Source: Eubacteriales bacterium (GTDB lineage Bacteria > Bacillota > Clostridia > Peptostreptococcales > Anaerovoracaceae). From it: a stretch of DNA of 7,966 nt. Both the position numbers and the translations under genes were made by a program. The stretch covers positions 1 to 7,966 of the forward strand of contig JAQUJQ010000062.1 of assembly GCA_028680875.1 (NCBI GenBank). The letters run 5' to 3'. How positions within the stretch are numbered: position 1 is the stretch's first letter; every line of letters begins with the position of its first letter. This document shows, piece by piece, positions 1 through 5,883 of the stretch. The notes beneath the pieces were generated by a model. It saw nothing but the letters and a program-made list of their open reading frames with translations, was not told where the DNA came from and did no database searches.

Positions 1-846
1 CAAATAGGCTTTATTTCGTGCATCGATTTTTTCCAGAGCTGAAGCCAAACCCAAAGGATATCCGATGATTGCAGCTCCGGAAGAATCAGCCAAATACTCT
101 CTTTGCTTAGATACAGCACTTTGCATCGCTTTAACAACCAACGGAGCAAGGGCCATAGCCAGCACCGCTAAAACGATCAGGATCAAAGTGATTAGCGGAT
201 TTCCTCCACCCTTTTGAGATCCTCCGGAGCTTGATCTTCTTCCTCTGCCGGAGTAAAAGAAGCTTCTGCTGAGCATTCTTATGAGAAGCAGCAGTGTAGC
301 TGAGAGGGCAGCAACAAGGGATACAAATTTGATGTCATCATTCTTCAAATGAGCAATTTCATGGGCAATAACTCCTTCCAGCTCTTCCCTGTTTAATGTT
401 TCCAAAAGCCCCCTAGTTACAGCTACCATGGATTTCCCTCCACCGGATCCGGAAGCAAATGCATTAAGTTCATAGGTTTCTATCAAGTACGCTTTGGGGG
501 GTTCGACTTGTGCACCGATAGCAATGGATTCGATGGTTTCATAAAGAAATGGATACTCTTCTTTCCTTACTTCCACAGCATTAGCTGCCTTTGCTAATAT
601 TTTTCCGCTATTTCGATAGGTATAAAAAGATATGATCAAAGAAATAAGTATCCCAAGTATACCTCCCGTTATCATGGTAAAAAAAATATCGTATTGACTT
701 CCTCCGTTCAAGGTTGTTCCGCCGAGCATGAAACCAATAAAGGCAAAAAGCAAAGCAAACAATAGAACGTACGCTATTACTACCATGATCGAGTTACGTT
801 TGCTGTTGTTGATTAGATCATAGATGCTTACATATTGACTGGCCAA
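1..846 (-). CDS. htpX: HtpX-like M48 membrane zinc metalloprotease (C-terminus cut off by window edge)
   Basis: This reading frame is open from a TTG at 846-844 to the window edge, giving 282 residues without a stop. It shows the M48/HtpX plan: two N-terminal membrane segments (about residues 20-41 and 54-75), a cytosolic stretch with the family motif NAFASG (128-133) and VTRGLLE, the zinc site HEIAH (H162, E163, H166), two more membrane segments (about 174-192 and 217-238), and the third zinc ligand E250 in REYLADSSGA. HtpX proteases degrade misfolded or damaged membrane proteins at the cytoplasmic face. A Gly/Ser/Arg-rich low-complexity loop (about 199-215) lies between membrane segments 3 and 4. 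The TTG start is chosen because AAGGAGGAG sits 5 nt upstream and no ATG occurs before residue 21. The gene lies 34 bp behind lemA on the same strand, a common arrangement, so the two are probably one operon. The C-terminal end is missing. Confidence 0.95.
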   Translation of the reverse strand, partial: MASQYVSIYDLINNSKRNSIMVVIAYVLLFALLFAFIGFMLGGTTLNGGSQYDIFFTMITGGILGILISLIISFYTYRNSGKILAKAANAVEVRKEEYPFLYETIESIAIGAQVEPPKAYLIETYELNAFASGSGGGKSMVAVTRGLLETLNREELEGVIAHEIAHLKNDDIKFVSLVAALSATLLLLIRMLSRSFFYSGRGRRSSSGGSQKGGGNPLITLILIVLAVLAMALAPLVVKAMQSAVSKQREYLADSSGAAIIGYPLGLASALEKIDARNKAYL

Positions 847-851
847 CTTGT

Positions 852-860
852 CTCCTCCTT
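852..860 (-). promoter_or_regulatory. Ribosome binding site that fixes the htpX TTG start
   Basis: Read on the minus strand, AAGGAGGAG ends 5 nt before TTG at 846-844. It is a near-perfect Shine-Dalgarno sequence and lies in the 34-bp gap after the lemA stop. It supports a TTG start giving LASQYVSIYD as the N-terminus (the initiator would be read as Met). Confidence 0.85.
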
Positions 861-880
861 CTTTAACCTGATCATTTTAG

Positions 881-1441
881 TTAATCCAAATTTACTCGAA
901 CCGGATTGTGAACTTCTGTGTCCTCTGCCTCAAAAAAATCTTTTGGTTTGAAGCCCATAGGCTTTGCGATCCATACGCCGGGAATGGTTTGTATGGCTGT
1001 ATTATAACTCATAACTGAATGATTATAATTGTTTCTGCTGTAAGCGATTCGGTTTTCTGTTCCTGCCAGGGATTCCTGTAGCATCATGAAGTTCTGACTG
1101 GCCTTCAGTTCCGGATAGCTTTCGGCTACTGCAAAGAGCCTTTTTACAGCTCGGTTCATCTGATTGTCGATTTTCTCAATCTCCTTTGGAGATGAGGCAT
1201 TTCTAAAGGAAGTCCTGAGTTCGGTTATCATTTCAAAAGTTTCTTTCTCATGCTTCGCATATGCTTTAACAGTTTCTACTAAATTAGGAATCAAGTCAAA
1301 TCTTCTTTTTAGTTGGACATCAATATTTGCCCAGGCGGATTCCACATTGTTACGTTTCCTGACAAGCCCGTTATAAAGTACGATTACCGCAAGAAGCAAA
1401 ATGATAACAATAGCTATGGGATAAATAATTGTACCGTCCAA
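881..1441 (-). CDS. lemA: LemA family membrane-anchored protein
   Basis: The product is 186 aa, the usual size for LemA. One N-terminal membrane segment (about residues 7-25) is followed by the family signature: YNGLVRKRNNVESAW, then IDVQLKRRFDLIPNLVETVK, then AYAKHE. The rest is a helical domain predicted to lie outside the membrane, with the typical AESYPELKASQNF motif and the ending GFKPKDFFEAED. The biochemical role of LemA is not settled; the family is repeatedly found next to htpX and is thought to act with that protease in envelope maintenance. The start is TTG (1441-1439), supported by AAGGAGG 9 nt upstream. The gene is first of a likely lemA-htpX operon. No defect is seen. Confidence 0.95.
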   Translation of the reverse strand: MDGTIIYPIAIVIILLLAVIVLYNGLVRKRNNVESAWANIDVQLKRRFDLIPNLVETVKAYAKHEKETFEMITELRTSFRNASSPKEIEKIDNQMNRAVKRLFAVAESYPELKASQNFMMLQESLAGTENRIAYSRNNYNHSVMSYNTAIQTIPGVWIAKPMGFKPKDFFEAEDTEVHNPVRVNLD

Positions 1442-1450
1442 TTGATTGAT

Positions 1451-1457
1451 CCTCCTT
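1451..1457 (-). promoter_or_regulatory. Ribosome binding site that fixes the lemA TTG start
   Basis: AAGGAGG on the minus strand, 9 nt upstream of the TTG at 1441-1439. It supports initiation at TTG (product beginning MDGTIIYPIA) rather than at an internal ATG, which would remove the membrane segment. Confidence 0.8.
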
Positions 1458-1467
1458 AGGTCATTTC

Positions 1468-1495
1468 ATTATATATAGGATATCACGTTTTATAA
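1468..1495 (-). promoter_or_regulatory. Possible sigma-A promoter for lemA-htpX
   Basis: On the minus strand a perfect TATAAT (1473-1468) is preceded, after a 16-bp spacer, by TTATAA (1495-1490), a 4/6 match to TTGACA. The -10 is good but the -35 is weak and the whole 1458-1500 stretch is A/T-rich, so chance matches are likely. The position, just upstream of the lemA ribosome site, is right. Confidence 0.4.
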
Positions 1496-1497
1496 TG

Positions 1498-1534
1498 CAT
1501 CCGTAGAAAATTTTCGACTGTAGAAAATTTTTAC
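1498..1534 (-). repeat. Short A/T-rich tandem repeat and weak hairpin after the DUF4130 gene
   Basis: GTAGAAAATTTT occurs twice in direct orientation (1503-1514 and 1520-1531, period 17). Because AAAATTTT is itself palindromic, the two copies can also fold into an A/T-rich stem with a loop of about 7 nt. It touches the stop codon of the DUF4130 gene (1533-1531). It could act as a weak terminator for that operon, but no T-tract follows on the minus strand, so this is uncertain. Confidence 0.35.
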
Positions 1535-2295
1535 TGCATTTCCGTTAGACAGTCCCAATAACGAACCGGCATCATCCGTTTTTGGCACATCGGATTGGTA
1601 CGCTCTTTGATGGCAATGTTTTTAAAATAATTTTTCCAAAGCCGACGATACTCCTTTTCCTCGATGGATGTTCCGGGCAGAGCCTTTTCATCTATCGGCC
1701 CAATATGCCATTTTTCATTTTGGCAGTACAAAGCTTTGTTTCTGCGGTAATCATGAATAATAAAGGGCTCATTCTTAAAGCGATCTGAAAAATGATCCCC
1801 CAACAACGCAAGCACATCATGGTCAGGTTTAATTTTAGCATACAAAAATTCACCATTTCTGTCGTCTTTATCAAGAGTAAGCACCGTAAACCGGAGAAGG
1901 CCTGTCAGGCGGTGGGCTTCAAAAGAAACCTTTTTGGCAGCCTGTTGGGCTGCGAACACAATGGGGTGGCTATGATAGGAGCTTATCCCTCTCCCAAGTT
2001 TAAACCCCATACGAATATACTGAAAGGCGATATTATCTTTATCCGGCAGGCTTGAAAGAAATACATAATAGATTCTTTTTAAATCTTGCTCTGAAATTTT
2101 CCCGGCGATTGCATCATAAACTTTCTCAGCTTTGACCATGTCTGTTGAGACCGTGCAGCTGTCATGAAACAAGGTATTTTGATAACTGGTTGCAGGATAA
2201 ATCCCGGCCGCTCTTTCTTTATAATAATGGGAGTACACACAGGTCAGAAAGCCTTCAAAACTGCCGTCATATAAATAATCAATCGTGTGTCCCAT
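1531..2295 (-). CDS. DUF4130-type probable DNA metabolism protein, partner of the radical SAM protein
   Basis: The product is 254 aa. It matches what I recall of the TIGR03915/DUF4130 family: the start YLYDGSFEGFLTCVY (about residues 7-21), the central RLTGLLRFTVL (129-139), then YAKIKPDHDVLALLGDHFSDRF (152-173), EPFIIHD (176-182), and an ending with W220, YF (223-224), R232 and MMPVRYWDCL (241-250). No catalytic motif can be assigned. In other bacteria this domain is fused to a uracil-DNA glycosylase-like (UdgX-type) domain; in Firmicutes it normally sits beside a radical SAM/HhH protein, as here. That linkage suggests DNA damage recognition or processing, but the reaction is unknown. The ATG start (2295-2293) has GGAGG 6 nt upstream and lies 17 nt inside the end of the radical SAM gene, so translation is probably coupled. 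Transcription should come from the LexA-controlled promoter near 3740. Confidence 0.85.
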   Translation of the reverse strand: MGHTIDYLYDGSFEGFLTCVYSHYYKERAAGIYPATSYQNTLFHDSCTVSTDMVKAEKVYDAIAGKISEQDLKRIYYVFLSSLPDKDNIAFQYIRMGFKLGRGISSYHSHPIVFAAQQAAKKVSFEAHRLTGLLRFTVLTLDKDDRNGEFLYAKIKPDHDVLALLGDHFSDRFKNEPFIIHDYRRNKALYCQNEKWHIGPIDEKALPGTSIEEKEYRRLWKNYFKNIAIKERTNPMCQKRMMPVRYWDCLTEMQ

Positions 2296-3700
2296 GCAAA
2301 ACCTCCGGAATCATTTCCGTATGCTGTGACCCTAGCTTTGCCTGTTCTGTAAACATGGAGATCTGCATATCATCGTTTATTGGCAATAAGCTTTCTCTAA
2401 TCTGTCGGAAGTTAAGAATCCGCCCTCGTAAATATTCAGGCTCCAAATCCCCGCCGCCGTAATAGCGTCCGTTACAGGTAATAAAATATCTTGCACGTTT
2501 TACCACTACGCCTATTTTTTTCAGATCATCAAATTTTACAGAAGCCATACGCCTCTGTCTAATGATTCTTTTAGCAGACAAAGTTCCTACCCCGGGGATA
2601 CGGAGCAGTTCCTCAAGGGAAGCCTTGTTGATCTCCACTGGAAACAGCTCCAAATGACGCAGAGCCCAAGCACATTTAGGATCAAGGCTCAAATCTAAAA
2701 ACGGTGTTTTGGCATCCAGTATCTCCCCTGCTGTAAAGCCGTAAAACCGCATGAGCCAATCGGCCTGATAAAGCCGATGTTCCCGTAGCAATGGCGGGGG
2801 AGTGAGCAATGATGGAAGTACAGGGGATTCATGGATTGGAATGTAGGCTGAAAAATATATGCGCTTCATATGAAAACTCTGATAGAGACTTTCCGTAGTA
2901 CGGATGATCTGCCGGTCCGTCTCAGGGCTGGCGCCTATAATCATCTGGGTGGACTGGCCTGCCGGAGCAAACCGCTCCTTATATTTTTTTCTCGGCGGTA
3001 GGCTGCCGGGGATCAAAAGAGAGCCTGTGTTTTCTTCCCGAGCTTCCTGTAGGCCTGCACCGGATGAAATACCAAAACCGCTGCATCCTTTGCCGATCTG
3101 TTTGCGGTCGGCTATGGTGTCCCCGATTTGTTTCATCGGCAGGAAAATCCCTGCAGACTTCTTTTGTGGGGCCAGCCGCATCAGGCTCCCTTCTGAGGGA
3201 AGCTCGATATTGACACTGACCCGATCTGCTGTCATACCGATCTGATGAATCAGTTCAGGCGATGTACCCGGTATGATTTTGGCATGAATGTAACCGGCAA
3301 AACCGTATTTCTCCCGCAGCAGAGTAAAGCAGCGCAGCATACGCTCTGCGGTCCGGTCCGGAGAGCCTTCGACCGCCGAAGACAGAAACAAGCCCTCAAT
3401 ATAGTTTCTTCTATAAAACTCCATTGCTAACCTTGCCAGCTCTTCGGATTCAAAGGATGCCCTTTCAACATCTGCGGTTCTGCGATTGATACAATATACA
3501 CAATCGTAAACGCATTTATTAGTCAAAAGCACTTTAAGCAGGGAAATACACCGCCCATCAGCTGACCAGGAATGACAAATCCCCGCACAGGAGGCATTGC
3601 CCATGCGTCCTACATTCTTTCTCTCCACACCGCTTGTAGCACAGGAGGCATCATATTTTGCTCCGTCAGCAAGGATTCTGAGTTTTTCATAACAATCCAT
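2279..3700 (-). CDS. Putative DNA repair/modification radical SAM protein with C-terminal helix-hairpin-helix (TIGR03916-like)
   Basis: The product is 473 aa. The radical SAM cluster motif is CX3CX2C (C63, C67, C70 in NKCVYDCVYC), which would bind a [4Fe-4S] cluster and cleave S-adenosylmethionine to make a 5'-deoxyadenosyl radical. Upstream lie further cysteines at C20, C38, C42 and C51, within the family-typical GICHSWSADGRC (40-51). Later family blocks are IEGLFLSSAVEGSPD (101-115), VNIELPSE (163-170), GQSTQMIIGASPE (248-260) and YFSAYIP (282-288). Residues about 353-384 form a helix-hairpin-helix, with IPGVG at 368-372 followed by AKRII, a fold that binds DNA backbone without sequence preference. 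The region 195-245 looks like a variable Gly/Lys-rich insertion. The substrate is not known; repair or modification of a DNA lesion is inferred from the HhH, the DUF4130 partner and the SOS-type promoter. The ATG has GAGGAAG about 5 nt upstream. This is the first gene of the two-gene operon. Confidence 0.88.
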   Translation of the reverse strand: MDCYEKLRILADGAKYDASCATSGVERKNVGRMGNASCAGICHSWSADGRCISLLKVLLTNKCVYDCVYCINRRTADVERASFESEELARLAMEFYRRNYIEGLFLSSAVEGSPDRTAERMLRCFTLLREKYGFAGYIHAKIIPGTSPELIHQIGMTADRVSVNIELPSEGSLMRLAPQKKSAGIFLPMKQIGDTIADRKQIGKGCSGFGISSGAGLQEAREENTGSLLIPGSLPPRKKYKERFAPAGQSTQMIIGASPETDRQIIRTTESLYQSFHMKRIYFSAYIPIHESPVLPSLLTPPPLLREHRLYQADWLMRFYGFTAGEILDAKTPFLDLSLDPKCAWALRHLELFPVEINKASLEELLRIPGVGTLSAKRIIRQRRMASVKFDDLKKIGVVVKRARYFITCNGRYYGGGDLEPEYLRGRILNFRQIRESLLPINDDMQISMFTEQAKLGSQHTEMIPEVLHGTHD

Positions 3701-3717
3701 TTTTCTTCCTCAATATG

Positions 3718-3731
3718 CGAACGTTTGTTCA
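3718..3731 (-). promoter_or_regulatory. LexA (SOS) box 1, over the predicted transcription start
   Basis: On the minus strand this reads TGAACAAACGTTCG, a full match to the Gram-positive LexA core GAACRNRYGTTC. It begins 4 bp downstream of the -10 (3740-3735) and covers the expected start point near 3728. LexA bound here would block initiation of the radical SAM/DUF4130 operon. Its centre is 31 bp from that of box 2, about three helical turns. Confidence 0.8.
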
Positions 3732-3734
3732 TTT

Positions 3735-3763
3735 ATTATACACGATTTAGAACAAATGTTCAA
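3735..3763 (-). promoter_or_regulatory. Sigma-A promoter of the radical SAM-DUF4130 operon
   Basis: The -35 TTGAAC (3763-3758, 4/6) and the -10 TATAAT (3740-3735, 6/6) are separated by 17 bp. The expected start near 3728 gives a 5' leader of about 28 nt containing the GAGGAAG ribosome site. LexA box 2 overlaps the -35 and box 1 overlaps the start point, the usual arrangement for an SOS-repressed promoter. Confidence 0.75.
3749..3762 (-). promoter_or_regulatory. LexA (SOS) box 2, over the -35
   Basis: The plus strand reads AGAACAAATGTTCA. The 12-bp core GAACAAATGTTC fits GAACRNRYGTTC at every position and differs from the box 1 core at one base when both are read in the same orientation. It covers the spacer and most of the -35 of the minus-strand promoter. 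It lies 26 bp upstream of the -35 of the divergent patatin promoter, so it need not affect that gene. Confidence 0.82.
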
Positions 3764-3787
3764 GAAAAATTAGGTTATAAGGAATCG

Positions 3788-3816
3788 TTTACAAATGAAT
3801 TTTTCATTGTTATTAT
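3788..3816 (+). promoter_or_regulatory. Sigma-A promoter of the patatin gene
   Basis: TTTACA (3788-3793, 5/6) and TATTAT (3811-3816, 5/6) are separated by 17 bp. The predicted start near 3823 gives a short leader of about 19 nt with the GGGAGG ribosome site. It is divergent from, and separate from, the repair-operon promoter. Confidence 0.65.
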
Positions 3817-3827
3817 AAACAGAAGAT

Positions 3828-3833
3828 GGGAGG
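3828..3833 (+). promoter_or_regulatory. Ribosome binding site that fixes the patatin start
   Basis: GGGAGG lies 8 nt before the ATG at 3842. The reading frame stays open back to 3572, but that upstream part runs antisense through the radical SAM gene and across both promoters and has no family similarity. The patatin fold begins directly after 3842. Confidence 0.8.
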
Positions 3834-3841
3834 ATAATCAC

Positions 3842-4945
3842 ATGTCGAAATATATAAAAACTGCCCTGATTTTAGGTGGTGGCGGGGCCAGAGGCGCATA
3901 TGAAATTGGCGTGTGGCAGGCCTTACGGGAGATGGACATCCCTATTGACATTGTTGCCGGAACGTCAGTCGGGGCCATTAATGGTGCTATGATTGCACAA
4001 AATGCTTTTGATTTATCTGTATCGTTATGGGAGCAGTTGGAAACAAGTATGGTCTTTGAACCGGGCATTGCCAAGAAAGAGGATGGGCCTCTTAAGGAAC
4101 TATTATTTCAATATATTGATGAAACTGCAGTGCGTAACAGTAAGATGGAATATGGCCTGGTCACAGTCGAGTTACCTTCTCTTGCTCCCCATTATCTTTA
4201 TAAAGAAGATATTCCAAGAGGAAAGCTGGTAGATTTTATTTTAGCAAGTTCCTCTATTTTTCCTGCTTTAAGAGCAAAAAATATTGATAATGTAAAATAT
4301 GTAGACGGAGGCTATATTGATAACCTTCCTGTTGACATGGCTTTAAAAAAAGGTGCCGGCCATATAGTTGCCGTTGATTTGAATTCAGCAGGTTTGATCC
4401 GTAAAGACCCATTGAAAGAAGCAGATCATCTGATACGGATCCGCTCAAAATGGGACTTAGGTAACATATTGGTTTTTAAGGGTTCTAATGCAATGCGCAT
4501 TATGCGATTGGGCTATCTGGACACATTAAAAAAATTTGGGTTTTATGATGGAAGTTATTATTGTTTTCCAAAGGGTATTTTTAACAAGAGAACTTTAGAA
4601 GCTGCTGAAACGGCAGGTAAAATATTTGGGCTTAACCCGGCTCACCTTTATTCCAATTCAGTTTTTGAACGCAGCCTTAAAGAAACTGTACAGGCTTATC
4701 GCCGGGAAATTGAACGGGAAATGAAGGATTTTAGCGGCCGTATTAAAAATCGAAAAATCCTTAAGAAAGATCTGCCAAATCTTCTGCAAAAAATAAACGA
4801 AAGAACATTAACCCTGATTATTGCCGATTATTTGATCCAACATCCATCAACTCAAAATACTTTATTAACCAATTCTATGCTTGCTCTCTTTAAAGAGGAA
4901 TCGAAAGCAGCCAACTATTTAGTGAAAAAAGGCCTACTTTCCTGA
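3842..4945 (+). CDS. Patatin-like phospholipase (serine acyl hydrolase)
   Basis: The product is 367 aa from the ATG at 3842. The patatin signature is complete. The oxyanion-hole loop is GGGGARGAYEIG (12-23), the nucleophile elbow is GTSVG (40-44) with S42, and the dyad aspartate is D155 in VDGGYIDN (154-161). These enzymes cleave acyl esters of phospholipids or other lipids with a Ser-Asp dyad. There is no signal peptide or obvious membrane segment, so it is probably cytosolic, acting on inner-leaflet lipids; the true substrate is unknown. The region after about residue 190 is helical and charged and is not assigned; it includes a basic stretch (about 285-315). The gene stands alone with its own promoter, is divergent from the repair operon, and ends 10 bp before a large palindrome that probably terminates it. 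Confidence 0.9.
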   Translation: MSKYIKTALILGGGGARGAYEIGVWQALREMDIPIDIVAGTSVGAINGAMIAQNAFDLSVSLWEQLETSMVFEPGIAKKEDGPLKELLFQYIDETAVRNSKMEYGLVTVELPSLAPHYLYKEDIPRGKLVDFILASSSIFPALRAKNIDNVKYVDGGYIDNLPVDMALKKGAGHIVAVDLNSAGLIRKDPLKEADHLIRIRSKWDLGNILVFKGSNAMRIMRLGYLDTLKKFGFYDGSYYCFPKGIFNKRTLEAAETAGKIFGLNPAHLYSNSVFERSLKETVQAYRREIEREMKDFSGRIKNRKILKKDLPNLLQKINERTLTLIIADYLIQHPSTQNTLLTNSMLALFKEESKAANYLVKKGLLS

Positions 4946-4955
4946 TACAGCAAAA

Positions 4956-5015
4956 AAGACAAGGGGACGCTTAGACTGTCTTGCCGGCAAGACAGTCTAA
5001 GCGTCCCCTTGTCTT
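4956..5015. terminator. Perfect 60-bp palindrome, probable bidirectional terminator, REP-like
   Basis: The 30-nt half-site, from AAGACAAGGGGACG at 4956 to TTGCC at 4985, is followed at once by its exact reverse complement through 5015, with no loop and no mismatch. It sits between two convergent genes: 10 bp after the patatin stop and directly abutting the stop codon of the ECF gene (5018-5016). On the minus strand the stem runs into TTTTTT (4957-4952), a proper intrinsic terminator for the ECF gene. On the plus strand it is followed by the looser T-rich stretch CTATTTCTTT. Each arm also carries GACA...TGTC (4958-4961, 4977-4980), so it can fold on its own. The AAGGGGACG core recalls REP-type palindromes scattered in some clostridial genomes; that resemblance is from memory. 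Confidence 0.8.
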
Positions 5016-5777
5016 CTATTTCTTTAAAATCGGAGTTTTGGACAATGCCGCCCTAAGCAAAGTCGCTACCAGAAAGCCCATGACAAACTGAATCATATTC
5101 ATTGGAATGCTAAAAGCGGATACTGCAAAATTTCCGTACATTATACCACCGGCAATATAGTATCCGAATACCATCCATAACCCGGCCAAAGTCATACCCA
5201 GGATCTCTGAAAGAGGAATAACAACATGTTCTGTTTTCCGGATAACCAAAGAAATGATAATAAGGAAAACAGGAATCAACAAGGCAACCAGCATCAGTTG
5301 GCTCTGCATCGAATTCACGAAACCTCCCACTTCTGATACGGTAGGAACTTCATCTGTCAAAAGAGCTGCAGGATTATGAGTTGCTTCATATCTTACAATG
5401 CGGTCTACAGTGTAATGAAAGACAAGCCAAAAACCAGCTGTTGTAAAACATGCAATGACCGTATTCCGCTTGTTTCCGCTGCACTTTGCTATAATCAATC
5501 CCATAATGAGAGCCATTAGTCCCTTGATCAACAAAGTCCAGGGTGCCCAATGAACATAGCCGAGAAACAGGTCCGCCAGCGCAGAACCTACCCCTGCTGC
5601 CACAGTACCATAGCGCCACCCCAGAAGCAAGACTGACAGGAAAATCATGCTGTCTCCCAAGTGAATGTATCCGTTGGTAAAAGGTACCGGAATTGCGATT
5701 ACCATGGTAGCTATAGTAGTGATTGCCATCATCAACCCAGTCATTATAATGGTATTAGTCTTTTCTTTATTCGCCAT
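5016..5777 (-). CDS. ECF transporter S component (vitamin-uptake, substrate-binding membrane subunit), enlarged
   Basis: The product is 253 aa and highly hydrophobic. Family marks are GYIHLGDSMIFLSVLLLG (36-53), GSALADLFLGYVHWAPWTL (64-82), IKG (84-86), and near the end WMVFGYYIAGGIMYG (201-215) with IPMNMIQFVMG (224-234). These fit the COG4720/PF07155-type S components, which bind a vitamin or precursor and dock on a shared EcfA-EcfA'-EcfT energy module, none of whose genes are in this window. S components are usually about 170-200 aa; the excess here is about 85 residues (about 103-189), with two extra hydrophobic stretches (about 105-123 and 159-179). Substrate is not determined by sequence. 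A divergent MocR regulator makes a vitamin B6 compound a reasonable guess; riboflavin or a thiamine precursor are alternatives. The ATG has only a purine-rich leader with a weak AGAGAAG site. Confidence 0.8.
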   Translation of the reverse strand: MANKEKTNTIIMTGLMMAITTIATMVIAIPVPFTNGYIHLGDSMIFLSVLLLGWRYGTVAAGVGSALADLFLGYVHWAPWTLLIKGLMALIMGLIIAKCSGNKRNTVIACFTTAGFWLVFHYTVDRIVRYEATHNPAALLTDEVPTVSEVGGFVNSMQSQLMLVALLIPVFLIIISLVIRKTEHVVIPLSEILGMTLAGLWMVFGYYIAGGIMYGNFAVSAFSIPMNMIQFVMGFLVATLLRAALSKTPILKK

Positions 5778-5854
5778 TTTTGCTTCTCTTTTCTCTTTCT
5801 TTATTTACTATTATTTCTTTACTTTAACTATCCTATCTATTATAATACTATTAA

Positions 5855-5883
5855 ATTGTATCTAATGAAATAGTCAGTTTGAA
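5855..5883 (-). promoter_or_regulatory. Possible promoter of the ECF S gene
   Basis: On the minus strand TTCAAA (5883-5878, 4/6) and TACAAT (5860-5855, 5/6) are separated by 17 bp. The leader would be about 70 nt, A-rich, and without a recognisable riboswitch. The -35 coincides with the first copy of the CAGTTTNNAC repeat, which would suit control by the divergent MocR protein. Confidence 0.45.

Noticed and set aside
1582..2462. Several plus-strand frames opposite the DUF4130 gene
   Set aside because: They overlap a clear family member on the other strand and show no recognisable domains or initiation signals.
2904..3430. Plus-strand open frames of 113 and 61 codons opposite the radical SAM gene
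   Set aside because: They are shadows of a well-supported coding gene, have no convincing ribosome sites and encode low-quality Arg/Pro-rich sequence.
3572..3841. Upstream extension of the patatin reading frame to an ATG at 3572
   Set aside because: The extension is antisense to the radical SAM gene, crosses both promoters and both LexA boxes, and has no family similarity. A good ribosome site and the start of the patatin fold are at 3842.
5661..5873. Plus-strand frames of 66-70 codons near the ECF start
   Set aside because: They are the complement of a hydrophobic coding sequence and an A/T-rich leader; their apparent membrane segments come from T-rich codons, not from a real gene.
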